From positions 7,810,129 through 7,874,128 of the forward strand of contig CM020505.1 in the NCBI GenBank assembly GCA_009823395.1: a DNA stretch of 64,000 nt, in the 5' to 3' direction. The DNA comes from Thamnaconus septentrionalis (lineage: Eukaryota; Chordata; Actinopteri; Tetraodontiformes; Monacanthidae). Shown here in pieces: positions 22,601 through 32,369 of the stretch. Under the pieces are notes generated by a model. The model saw nothing but the letters and a program-made list of their open reading frames with translations. It searched no databases and was not told the DNA's origin. A program made the position numbers and the translations under genes. Each line of letters opens with the position of its first letter. Within the stretch, counting starts at the first letter, position 1.

Positions 22601-24662
22601 GATGTAATATGCCTGCTGTGTTTAATGATCAGTGTGCCGAGTTGTTATCACAAGGGTTGGGAGGTACTGTGGATTTATTCATCAGCTTCCGTGAAGTACA
22701 ACACTGATAACACCCATCTTCAAATGTTCCCGCATGGTTATTGCGCTTAATTGCTTCTCAATCACTGGTCCTAACAATTATCCAAACATAATGAGAAATA
22801 ATGTAGCAAAGGAAGAAACAGGGGCACTGACCCAAGAAGTTTCACTTCCACGTTCATTATTTGAAGGTGTTTTAACCTTTTGAATAACCCTACCCCCTTT
22901 TTTATTACTCGAAGTTGTGACTCTTGGAAAAATGAAAAATACAACAACTTTGGCACATAAATCTCTGCCATCTCAAATTGCTGCCTGACTACACAGTCAC
23001 ACTATATAGAGTAATTATCAGATTTTATTTATAGAGCAAGAGCTGTGCCTGCACTGCTGCTCAGTCTGAAGTGCTTCAAAACGTCTTCCTCAGGCACGTG
23101 CAATATATTTTATGAATACCATCAGTTATTCATATTTTTATTAACTGTTGATTGTTTTCATTGATTTTTCTTTTAATGAGACATGTCTACTTTTAAAAGA
23201 ATGTATGTTTTTAGTTTTCTGCATAGTTTAAATGCCCAAATAGTTTTCCACACGCCTTTGGCTGCAATATTTGATTAGTGTCGCGTTGCCAAAGTCGCCT
23301 GCAAAATCACAAAAATTGCAGCATACAATTTTGAAAATCTGTAATTTTATTTTATTTGTTTATGAATTTGGCAAAAAAGGCTAACGTAACTTGTTGCTCA
23401 TATGGAATGCAGTCAAAACTGCAAGATGTATTTAAGATTTAACATGTAGCTGCTCTCCTGTAACAACAGTCGCTATCTGTGGGTGTGATGATTAGCCTGA
23501 GCGATAAGCAGACCCTAACCCTAACCCAGTTTCATTGAACTGCATATGATGCTGAGCAGAAAGGTGTGAATACCGCTCTTGATGTATCTCTAACACTATT
23601 ACTATTAATATTATAAGTGTCCTCTCAACAGTTTCCATGAAAACTTACAAAAGCCCACTCACATGGAACTTTTCCAGTTTTTTTTCTTCCTAATTTGACC
23701 TTCTGGACAAACAACTGAGGCTGGAGGAAAAAACTAGAGAGATGAACAGATGAACCGTCATATACGTCACTGATAAGGCCCACCGGGCGGGCAGCAATAT
23801 TTATGGTGCTCTTTGTACCTAATGACTTATGTGCAGCCCAGGTGACAAACACCGACAGGCTGTAAGGTACTTTGAATGTCATTTGTTGTTTTTAAACATT
23901 CTTTCCTAAAGGTTGTTACGAATCCACAAGAAAACTCATTTGCTGTTACTTTGTTGTATCATTTACATTTTTTCTTACGAAATTATAATCACAAGATATT
24001 ACTTTCCCCCCCATTTTACATTTATATTCATGAAACGGCTTGCTTATTTAGATACATTTGTGATAAAAGGGCTCAACTGGCTTCTGTCCTTATTGCAGTC
24101 TTATATTCATAAATGTGAATGTGAATTTATGATTCCTCTAGTCTTAAATCTTTTCTTGTGCGTGGGTGGAATTTATGGCAAAATCTCATTTTCATTGACA
24201 TTGCTAAACCTGAATGCTCAGAGATATTCAGGGTTAATCTCCTTAGAATTATTTTGATAACCTCTTGCTGTGACGGGGTTGCAGCTCTCTCCCAAACAAT
24301 CAAGCACCATAGGAATGGCTGTAAAATAAGTAAAAAATAGGGTAGAGGCAATGTGGAGTTACTGAATTTAGGCTATTTCTCGCTAGTCTTTTGAAAGATA
24401 TTGGATTACAAATTGATTCGCTAAAATGTGAAATACAAATAAGGCCCCTGTATGACGCTTCAACACAGTCGCTATTCTCTATATGCTTGTGAATAAAATT
24501 TCTGGAGATTCTGTTGACCACAGATATGATATTTTGTTATGCTTTTTTCCTAACCAACAACCAAATACAATTAGTCAATCCGTAGTGGCGTCATGCACTG
24601 TAGATCATGTAGTACCTGTGTCTTCCTTCTCTTTTCCTTCCTCTTTTTCTTAGTTCCTCCAT
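10499..24662 (-). CDS. chs1: Vertebrate chitin synthase, complete, 34 exons
   Basis: This is a family 2 glycosyltransferase that polymerises N-acetylglucosamine from UDP-GlcNAc into chitin and extrudes it through a membrane. I joined 34 coding exons with GT-AG sites and matching phases, giving 1408 residues and a stop. The N-terminal half has many membrane segments (exons 2-10). The cytoplasmic catalytic part (exons 11-19) carries CHIYVDDAF, DGDTDF (about 675-680), GPMVWYQKFEYAV, CSPGCFSLFR, EDRW (779-782) and QRRRW (816-820). Five membrane segments follow, then SWGTRE (999-1004), an acidic/helical linker, two more membrane segments and an acidic tail. Architecture and length fit the metazoan chitin synthases of fishes. 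The start is ATG 24662-24660, in a strong context (G at -3 and +4), in exon 1, which ends in phase 2 and fits exon 2. Nothing is broken. Which fish paralogue it is cannot be told here. Confidence 0.95.
10582..10658. repeat. (CA)n microsatellite abutting the last chs exon
   Basis: About 77 bp of pure CA on the plus strand reads (TG)n on the coding strand and runs to within five bases of the exon 34 acceptor, ending TGTGTGCCCAG. It therefore occupies the position of the polypyrimidine tract of the last intron. Confidence 0.95.
10950..11213 (+). other. Plus-strand open frame and exon-like segment inside the last chs intron
   Basis: Between chs exons 33 and 34, the opposite strand has an open frame of 67 codons (10950-11153) with no recognisable homology. 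It is followed by ATGGATGAACCCCAGAAACC at 11179, which ends at a perfect donor, CAG|GTAAGT, near 11207. This could be the first exon of a nested antisense gene or a chance arrangement. I know no protein beginning this way and found no partner exon. Confidence 0.2.
14719..15619 (-). other. chs1: chs exons 20-23: post-catalytic membrane cluster and SWGTRE
   Basis: Exons: 15619-15504, 15353-15174, 15079-14975, 14836-14719, residues about 834-1006. Five hydrophobic segments follow the catalytic domain: IFYQMFTVGSSILGPASV, FKIAGTLSIIIACVPPVF, AGIMSILYAFLMTASFF, GVFLVSMAIMYLVTAIL and YFICIPSGYLLLTIYSLV. The last is followed by MHIVSWGTRE, the conserved post-catalytic motif of animal chitin synthases. 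For exon 20 I used the acceptor at 15620, because it restores phase and gives a family-like join; an acceptor further upstream (near 15667) is also in frame. Confidence 0.88.
15776..18355 (-). other. chs1: chs exons 11-19: cytoplasmic glycosyltransferase domain
   Basis: Exons: 18355-18234, 18057-17962, 17723-17559, 17464-17317, 17212-17147, 17044-16869, 16735-16677, 16257-16057, 15944-15776. They code residues about 434-833. Markers in order: LCATMWHET (exon 12), FECHIYVDDAF (exon 13), MYLYYLLGW (exon 15), LALDGDTDFQPKAV with the acidic UDP-sugar/metal site (exon 16), VGAACGRIHPTG (exon 17), GPMVWYQKFEYAVGHW and CSPGCFSLFR (exon 18), then EDRW and QRRRWGPST (exon 19). EDR is the catalytic-base signature and QRRRW the acceptor-tunnel signature of processive GT2 enzymes; all these residues are intact. 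Confidence 0.94.
21596..21684. mobile_element. hAT-like element terminus in chs intron 3
   Basis: The segment ends CGTAGCTTGCCCATGCCTG at 21684; its reverse complement begins CAGGCATGGGCAAGCTACGG. Together with CATATGGCCCCTGGGCC just inside, it matches the terminus at 3519-3552 and resembles the left end of the complete element at 62320. The opposite end was not identified, so its extent to the left is a guess. Confidence 0.5.
22406..22461 (-). other. In-frame alternative start upstream of chs exon 2
   Basis: Reading upstream from exon 2 without splicing, the frame stays open to ATG 22461-22459 and would give MAVMRKRLSSLCGVCLCLR before DTWDPF. The stretch looks like an intron 3' end (pyrimidine/TG-rich, ending CTCAG), so exon 1 at 24616-24662 is the better start. 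A transcript beginning inside intron 1 could still use it. Confidence 0.25.
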
Positions 24663-25230
24663 TTCTCCTTTCTACAAACTGTATCCAAGGGAAAAGACAA
24701 AATCAGATGCTCTAGTTAACTTGGGTCTAAGTAGATACAGTACGAAAAAGCAATGGTTAGATAGAAATGACCAAAAATATTAACAATAATAACAATGAAA
24801 CATTTTTTACCTGATTATTTTGTTTGCCCCAGTTTTTTAAGTCCTGAAGAGTCTCCCTCGTGTACTCTGTATTTCCTTACTGTAGATCAATCTTCATCTC
24901 ATGTTCCCTTTCGGTATTTTACCTTTTTATTGGCAGTGATATCTCTCAATGCGTTCAAAACAAGAAACAAGTTTTTCTACAATGTCAAACTAAAAATCAA
25001 ATTCATTCTTAATAAAACGTGTCTAATCTGTTATTGTGCGCAACCTTTCCTCTCCTCTTTTGCCCATTTGCCTGTTATGCCTCGCTTATGAAAGCGCCTC
25101 ACATTGAAGCAGCCCCTTCTAGTAAGCGTGTGTGTGTGAACGTGCGCGTGCGCGTGGACATGTTCTAATGATTTTAGTTTTAGTTTATACAAACAGACCA
25201 TAAAGAGTAGATGAAAGTGTAAATGATAAG

Positions 25231-25231
<1 letters not shown>
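24663..25231. promoter_or_regulatory. Region upstream of the chitin synthase start
   Basis: This region presumably holds the chs 5' UTR and promoter. It is AT-rich with no CpG-rich core, unlike the mpc1/ddx21 interval, which would suit a tissue-restricted gene. I see no coding segment. The distal edge is set by the long TG tract at 25232. Confidence 0.4.

Positions 25232-25327
<96 letters not shown>
25232..25327. repeat. (GT)48 microsatellite
   Basis: This is an uninterrupted GT dinucleotide run of about 96 bp on the plus strand, the first of two long tracts 108 bp apart in the same orientation. Confidence 0.97.
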
Positions 25328-25328
<1 letters not shown>

Positions 25329-25433
25329 TGACTTAAGTAATCTATACGTTTTATGGGAGGAGTAAAAAGGTACAAAGATCATACAGTAAGACACACAAAC
25401 CTCAAGTCGGATTTTTTTTCCCTTTACACAAGA

Positions 25434-25434
<1 letters not shown>

Positions 25435-25529
<95 letters not shown>
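25435..25529. repeat. (TG)47 microsatellite
   Basis: This uninterrupted TG run of about 95 bp follows a short unique segment after the preceding GT tract. Confidence 0.97.
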
Positions 25530-25531
<2 letters not shown>

Positions 25532-28500
25532 CTACCTCTCAGTCACTCGCACACATGCTCTCCTGCTCCCCCTTTATTTAACCATGGGCTGTTCTTTGCT
25601 TAGATTTGACCTAAACCTCAGCAAAAAAGACGGTATGAAAGAAATGACCCCCATTGTGTTGTTGGAAGGTATACAGGTTTTCCACCCTGCCCCCACTGAA
25701 GATTAATATCTCGTAGAAATAAAAAGAAATTGGTCTCTCTCCAGTATGCTGTGAAGGTTTACCTTTTGTAGTATCTGAAACATTTGGAGCAACCTTTAGG
25801 GGCTTCTCTGCATACAACAAATCCTGCAGCCCCTGAATAGCTGGCTCTTAGCCTGAGATTGTGAGAGGGTGGTTTCGTATGTTCCATACAAGTTTGAGGT
25901 AATGTTTATCTTGTTGTTCTCATCCGGCCACACGACCTCCCTCGGGCAGACCTAGGTGCCTGATCGATGCCTGACTTCTTCTGAGAATGAACTTACTTTT
26001 ATATAATCAAGTCGGTGCCAACAAAGACTCCTTCATCATCTACATATCACGGCTGCGACCTGACAATCCACCACACTTTGTTAATTGAGGCGCTCATCAA
26101 TTGATCGTGGAAACTGATAAGCTAATTATCCTCATAATTATACCCACTCTTTTATTCTGTTTCTTGTTCTTGGCTTAAAGTCGGCCTTATTTATTTTTAT
26201 GTCAATGGTTTACTTTTTGCAGATACCTATCATTTACTTCCATAATTAAAACAACAGAAAGATTTACAATTAACAGAGGATTTACCAAGATTATATCCAG
26301 CATGATTTCGGCACTATAAAGTACTGATTAAAATTCTTACCACTAGGTGTCACTACAGGGCTTGGAATTTATCCCTGCTTGCAGAGAGTTTTTTTCTCTA
26401 ATATTTGGAATGTTTATCAGCCTACAAGAAAAAACGAAATATCTGATTTGGCACCACTGCATTTCCCCCCCATGCTTGAAAAGCTATTGTGCCCTGTGCT
26501 TATATGTCTGCTGTGTGTGAGTGGAGTAGGATCAAAACAACATCACTGTCAGGTTGTGGACTCATTAAGATGCTCTGCCAGTGTGCATAATAAGGTGGCC
26601 ATATGGTCAACATGGCCTGTGGTATCTCCCTCAAACTTCAGGTGGCTGACCTTGACGGTCTCACTAGAATAACAGCAATGAGAGAATGTCACAAGCCTGA
26701 GAGCAGATTTTCTAGGTATAATGTATTGAAGTTGGTGAGGTAAAACGTTGAAGAAATATCTCAAATTATTCTGGAAAGGGAGCAAGTATGGATAATACAA
26801 ACCAGTCATGTCTGTCAAAAGTTTGACTTCTGTCGCTTCCTCAGTTGCCACTTGAAAGTTCTGCTCCATGATCTGTGAAGTGTTGTTCACATCACAATGG
26901 GAATGTCACTGGGGGCATTGTTACTGCTTTTCCCAGCTGATGCCTCTCAGATCTATAGAAAGGTCAGTAGCAAGGTAACAATATCTGTCCCTTATTTAGA
27001 CACACCATACTCCTCAATGCTCAGCTATTATTAGTTGCTGTAAAGCTTATAGTTGACAGTAACTCAAATGTTGCTTTAGATGAAGCTATAAGGATTTTCA
27101 CAGCCGTTTAAATAGCAAAATGCAACAAAGTAACAAGCACGTATTCCTCGCAATTCGTTTATTTTTAACCAATCTCACTAAAGTTGAATTTGTTTTGTGC
27201 ATTTTTGCTTGAAGCGTGATTGAGCCAATGAGAGCATTCAAATAATCATTAGGAGTTTAACCTTTTTTGCAAGTTAGGGGTGTGCAGAGTCGTGTACTTT
27301 TAAGTCTGGGTAAACGCCTAGAGGGACCTAGATGTGTAACCCAAATTAGAAGTTAATGTCTTTATTTAACATTTAACATACTGGATTGAAAATAAATAGT
27401 TCACTTTACTTCAAATTTTACAGTGGAGACAGTATATAACCCAACAAGCCTAAAATCAATTTCAAAAACATGTAAAAAAGAAAAAGTGTGATTACTCAAT
27501 TTTATACTCGCATAACGGGAGGAATGTAAATGGGTTAATGGGAAAAACCCCCCCTGTTGCACATGTGGAGACGGATATAGCGCAGACAGAGCCGGGGGCA
27601 TCGGTATTACAGACATTATAGATTTAACAGACAATTCATCGTAGAATAAAGAACACGCATTGTTCATTTGAAAGTCCCTTCTAATGTCATTAGGTACCGT
27701 GTGTGCACCAGGTGAGTTGAGTTGATTGGATTATAAACACCCTCTTGAGTCGGTATCAATCTTACACTGTCGTCTCTGATTTTATTTGCAATCCCTTCAA
27801 ATCCCAAGATGATATGTTTAACTTTCTGGTCACCTCAACACTGAATCACTTTAAGGTGTGTGTGCGATCCTACTGAGAAAGACACTGTTTAGTTTGTGTT
27901 TGGAACAGGTTTAGTGAAACCAAGTTGGAATATGGCAAAGCCTCTACATTTACTTAATACAAAATGTATGGGAAAAGATAAACTTCTGATTTTAACACAC
28001 CTGGTCAAACATTTATTTATGCACACAAACTAAAAGTAGGGGACCAAACACACATCCCTGTTGGCCCCCAAAAGTCAGTGAATTCAGACATCAAGTGGCA
28101 CTTGTCCGTGTTTGTTTTACAAGTTGTTTCAAGGTTGTGTAACTGATTTAAAATTGTTCAGTTTTCTATCTAAAGCTGCAGACTATAGTCAGATTACATC
28201 CACATTTAGAACAGTACCGTGGGTTTGATAATTAGTTCCAGGTTGCATGAACAGGTGCAGAGAACAGAAAAGTCCCTCAACCCTTCCGCTGTGAAATCAT
28301 TAATGATTGGCTGTCGCCATTGAGATGCAATGATTTAGGTGTCTTCTAGAAGGCTGCTTTGTTTGAGGACACCAGACTCGTTCAACAGGAGAGCATTATG
28401 GATGCATGAAAATAGAAAAACGATGGCCGCACAGTAAAGGCGGGCCGAGTAAAAGAAGAGGAATGAAACAATAAGGAAAGGAGATAAACTGACAGATAAG

Positions 28501-28847
28501 GAGCGCGATATAATGATGCGCAACAGTGGGAAACCGAGGTTTCCGAGCCAACTAGGAAAATTCAAACAGGCGAAGAATAGGAAGGATAAAGGATTACGGG
28601 AAAGTGATAAAAGTGGACGAACTGAATGGAAAGCGAGGGGGAGAAGAGTGAACTGGAGTATTTGAGAGACAACAGAGAAAGACTAGGAGAGAGAGAGAGA
28701 AGTAAAACAAATTAAAAAGGAGGCAAAAAAGGAATTGGCTGAGGGAGCGACGGAATGAAAGAATGAAATCAGATGGAAAGGCCTCTCTGTTCATTCAGGC
28801 AGAGAGTTGAATCGTAGTTTACAAGCTTCTGGCTACTGACAAACATG
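25530..28847. other. Gene-free stretch, unique sequence
   Basis: No gene, RNA or repeat family was recognised. Open frames here are short and lack splice context or family features. The segment about 26075-26145 is AT-rich with several TAAT cores (for example AGCTAATTATCCTCATAATT), a texture common in conserved regulatory DNA. This is an impression only. Confidence 0.5.
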
Positions 28848-28924
28848 GTGTGTGTAAGTGTATTTGTGTGTGTATGTGTGTGTGTTTGTGTGTATGTGCT
28901 TTTCATTAGGCATTGATGAAGGAT

Positions 28925-29013
<89 letters not shown>
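28848..29013. repeat. TG-rich block followed by (CA)n: inverted dinucleotide pair
   Basis: 28848-28898 is imperfect TG-rich sequence (TGTGTGTAAG, TTTGTGTGTGTATG and similar), and 28929-29013 is about 85 bp of pure CA. The two blocks are complementary and about 30 bp apart, so a single strand could fold into a long hairpin. Confidence 0.85.
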
Positions 29014-29014
<1 letters not shown>

Positions 29015-32000
29015 ATATGTTACTGTTTTTCAAAATTAAAAATCAGAGATCGTCTCAAAATGTCTCTGAGGGTTAATTTTACTCTGGCAGCTTGACAGGC
29101 TAGTCTACTGAAAAGTAAATTTTGAGGAAGGAAAAAAAAAAACAACCCCTGTCTTGAAACGGAAGCTCCTTTTCTTTGCAGCTACTGCTGTATCGACTCT
29201 GTAAGCTCTGGCTCGCTGGTTCTCCTCAATTTCTTGGTGTTTTCCCAGGCAGAGACGTCTGCTTGGAGAAAAGGTAGACGGTGACTCGAGAGACATCCTG
29301 GTGCCTCATTGTGGTCTCCACAATCATCTGTGTTCTGGAATAGATCATTGCTGAAATGTTCACATAATGCACACAAACCGTGTTGTCACTCATGTCTTCC
29401 AGATGGAACAGAAGTAAGATGAGTTTCTTCTCGTTTGACAAAAGCTTTGCCTCCGTTTCATTTTGCAAGTAGTTGGTAAAACTGACCGTTGACCTCAACA
29501 TTTGCTGGGGTTCTATAAATACACTTTGAGACGAGGAATGGGTGCATTATGCTCTGCAGAATCAATGGGAAAATTGTCATTGCAAAACGATGGCAATGCA
29601 AACTGGCCAGCCGTGGGCTACCACAGTGTACAATGGCCTGCACGCCTCGTGATGTTTCTTGTTTGTGAGATTCCCAACAGCGGCCGTTGTCGTTAGCTTG
29701 CCTTGTCGTCGTCTATTGTCGTCATTCGTCTCTGCCAAGTCTTTTCAGGCCTTTTGAATTTGCGCGGCGCAGCCACTGGATGGCATACCTCGGCTCCGCC
29801 CGTCCTGCTCTCCTTTAGATGATGTGCGAAGACAAACGGTGTAATGAAGAGTCAATGAACACGAACCTGTCTGGGGTGGCAGTAAAGATGACAGAGGGGA
29901 GGATGAAGCGTACCTGGTGGGGAAAGTGTGGTCAAGGTCTTTTGGGATATTTTCGAGAAACGCTGGCACAGGTGCAAAGTGCAGCCAAGCGCAGAGATCA
30001 CGCGGGGCGCAGTGTCTCTGTCTGGTCCCCATTTGGCCAAAGGCGTCTTCTGCCGGAGACTAAAGCGGGATTTCGAGGAATAATCTTAATGTCTGGTTTT
30101 ATCACTGCCTCAACTTATCGCCACTCACCCCTGTAAAAGCATAGCTTTTAGTCAGAGTGACATTTTCAAGTGAGATGTTTTGAGTGTAACTCGCTTGTGC
30201 TAAAGAATTCATGCTGAATCTGAAAAGGCTGGTGCGATTTCCACGAGTCGTACATAAGAGGTTTTTGTGATTTTTTTTTGTGATTTTTTTTTGTTGTTGT
30301 TGTGAGGTTACGGTCGCTGCTTTCACCGCAACTGAATTAAACAGGATAAACTTTGGCTGTGAGTTGTATACAGTATAGCTGTAAACAGGTCAGAGAGACC
30401 TCAAGGAGCACTTCTCTCTTTTTTTGTCTTTGTTCAGTGCAGGACCTGGAAGGGTTGAGCTAGGTTTACCACAAAATCTCAGCCCACAGTGACATTGGTT
30501 CAATATTTAATGCACAAATAATTAGCTATGCAAGTTTTTATGTACTTTGAAATTGTAATTGGTACTTTTGCTAGTGTTGAAAATACATTCCTGATGCTCA
30601 ACGTTGGACACATCATCAGTGTTGTTTCCTGGGATCACTGGGTGTTTGGGGTCTTACAACAGACACCATCCACCAGGCGACCCGACCGAGGCTGATCAGA
30701 CCCCGGCCTGTGTCCAAGTAGCAAGCTACCCCCACGTCTCTCCCCTCTTCAACCAGAGCCATCTAGAGGCCCTTTCTGCTGCCTCTACGTTGCTGCTTAT
30801 GGCTCTTCTTCTGCTGGATCCTGTTATGCCCAGTGTGCCGTAGTGGCTTCAGGTGCAACATGTACAGTTTGCACAGATTCCTGTACTGTATCGCAAGTGG
30901 TCATTCTGTGGACTCTTGCCTTTTAATCACTAAAATAGACTGCGTTAAGCAGGAAACAAGTTTGAATAGATAGGATAAACTGGGCTTGCACCCATAATTC
31001 TAGACCAAAAAGCAACTGTCGAAAGTGTAATAAGGAAATTGGGTTTATGAAAAAAAAAAAAAAAAAACATTGTCGAGGAGACAACGAAAGAAGTTCTCCC
31101 CACAGTTGCAGGAAGTGTTTGAACTAAACTGATATTGTGTCCCTCCACATCAGTTCAGTGTAGCAGAAGCACGGTGAAGAGCGCCGGACCACTGCCTACA
31201 TGCGGTGCCCCTGATAACCAGTTGGCCTGTGAAGACAGAAAGCAGTGATCCTTTCAGAATCTTTTTTTTCTTCCCTCCAGCGCTCTGCTGCACAGGCTGT
31301 GGGAGGCCAGTGCTGCCCATTTGGGAATCTGCGCTCCCAGAAATGACGATTATTTTGATACTCTGAGAGATCAGTGTAGTTGCTGGCACCAGCGGCTACA
31401 GTCGTGGTGCTCACGGATGCTTTGTCTCAGATCCCGACCTCCTATTTGTTTTGCAATTACAAGATGAATTGTCTTTCTCCTGTACAGCGACTCCAATGCA
31501 TTTATTTATTTATTTATTTTGGTCCTGCTTATTTGCGCTGTGGTGTTATTATGCACAGGGGACAGGTTTAAAATTACAGCATTTACAGAAAACAAAGTTC
31601 ACATATCAGACTTCATTTGTACTTTGACTTTCGAAATAACACTTTTTTTTATCCTATTCCAGTCTTAATTAAACGGTAAACAACCATTACTCCTCTCGGC
31701 CTCCGCTGTTGATTTTGTTGACACCCCAGTGTGTCTCTGCAACAAACAGACCACCACATCGAGAGCTACTTAAACTGTGTTCTATGCTCTAGATTTGCCC
31801 TCCTGTATGGAACTGTGCACAGTCAAACTTGGGAAAAGACCATTCATCTTTCTTATTTGGCAACAGGTGTTAGAAGCCGGGGAATAATTAAATCATTTGT
31901 CGGCCTGATTTCCACAGGGAGCCGCCACATCTTCCTCTCCACTCTGGCTCACTTGTTAACTCTGCCTGTCTGACTTTTGCAGTGCTTTTCTGGGATAGAG

Positions 32001-32159
32001 GTAAAATAATTTAGTTGTGGTCTGCTAACCGTCTTCCACAGTGTAATTTAATCTGTGCGCCATCCAGGTACAATAATGTGTAATCTGATTCCAGTCACAT
32101 TAAAGCCATTATCTGATTACACTTTGTGCGTTATAAAGTTTAGTAATGCAACACTTCTA

Positions 32160-32161
<2 letters not shown>
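29014..32161. other. Gene-free stretch, unique sequence
   Basis: No gene was recognised. Minor simple sequence occurs: a duplicated GTGATTTTTTTTT unit with GTT repeats near 30266-30303, an A tract near 31050-31067 and (ATTT)n near 31500-31519. No coding pattern or RNA gene was seen. Confidence 0.5.
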
Positions 32162-32252
<91 letters not shown>

Positions 32253-32274
32253 TGAGAGAGAGAGAGAGAGAGAG
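32162..32274. repeat. Compound (TG)n(GA)n microsatellite
   Basis: (TG) runs from 32162 to 32250 and, after a short AGT linker, passes into (GA) from 32254 to 32274. Confidence 0.95.
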
Positions 32275-32322
32275 AAAGACACACCGTTGTGCCCACCTGC
32301 TGCAATTTCCTGGCGTGTGTGT

Positions 32323-32325
<3 letters not shown>

Positions 32326-32356
<31 letters not shown>
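32326..32356. repeat. (GA)n microsatellite
   Basis: This GA run of about 31 bp lies 52 bp after the compound TG/GA tract. It is itself preceded by a short TG run, so the TG-GA arrangement occurs twice in a row. Confidence 0.9.

Positions 32357-32369
<13 letters not shown>

Larger units (their letters stand above)
18497..24662 (-). other. chs1: chs exons 1-10: basic N-terminus and N-terminal membrane half
   Basis: Exons (high to low): 24662-24616, 22405-22270, 22039-21854, 21411-21210, 20624-20464, 20221-20146, 19694-19576, 19205-19028, 18934-18838, 18593-18497. They code residues 1-433. Exon 1 is isolated by a 2.2-kb intron and codes a strongly basic start, MEELRKRGRKREGRH. The rest is mostly hydrophobic segments, for example CFLLAQYLVAVIVGLAVL, FYTLMLVFCLVCPNVLVF, FVIECLVSLGTSVLVLVV, FIYIGIGIFSSLLVSLCW and VCCTGPAVLLVGLILFII. 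Exon 10 gives the last segment before the cytoplasmic catalytic part. Confidence 0.88.

Noticed and set aside
23513..23527. CCCTAACCCTAACCC, telomere-like repeat
   Set aside because: At only two and a half units it is too short to call an interstitial telomeric array.
25031..25706. Open frames with long Thr-His or Cys-Val runs
   Set aside because: They are translations of the two long TG tracts.
26549..26890. 113-codon minus-strand open frame
   Set aside because: No domain, no partner exons and ordinary intergenic composition.
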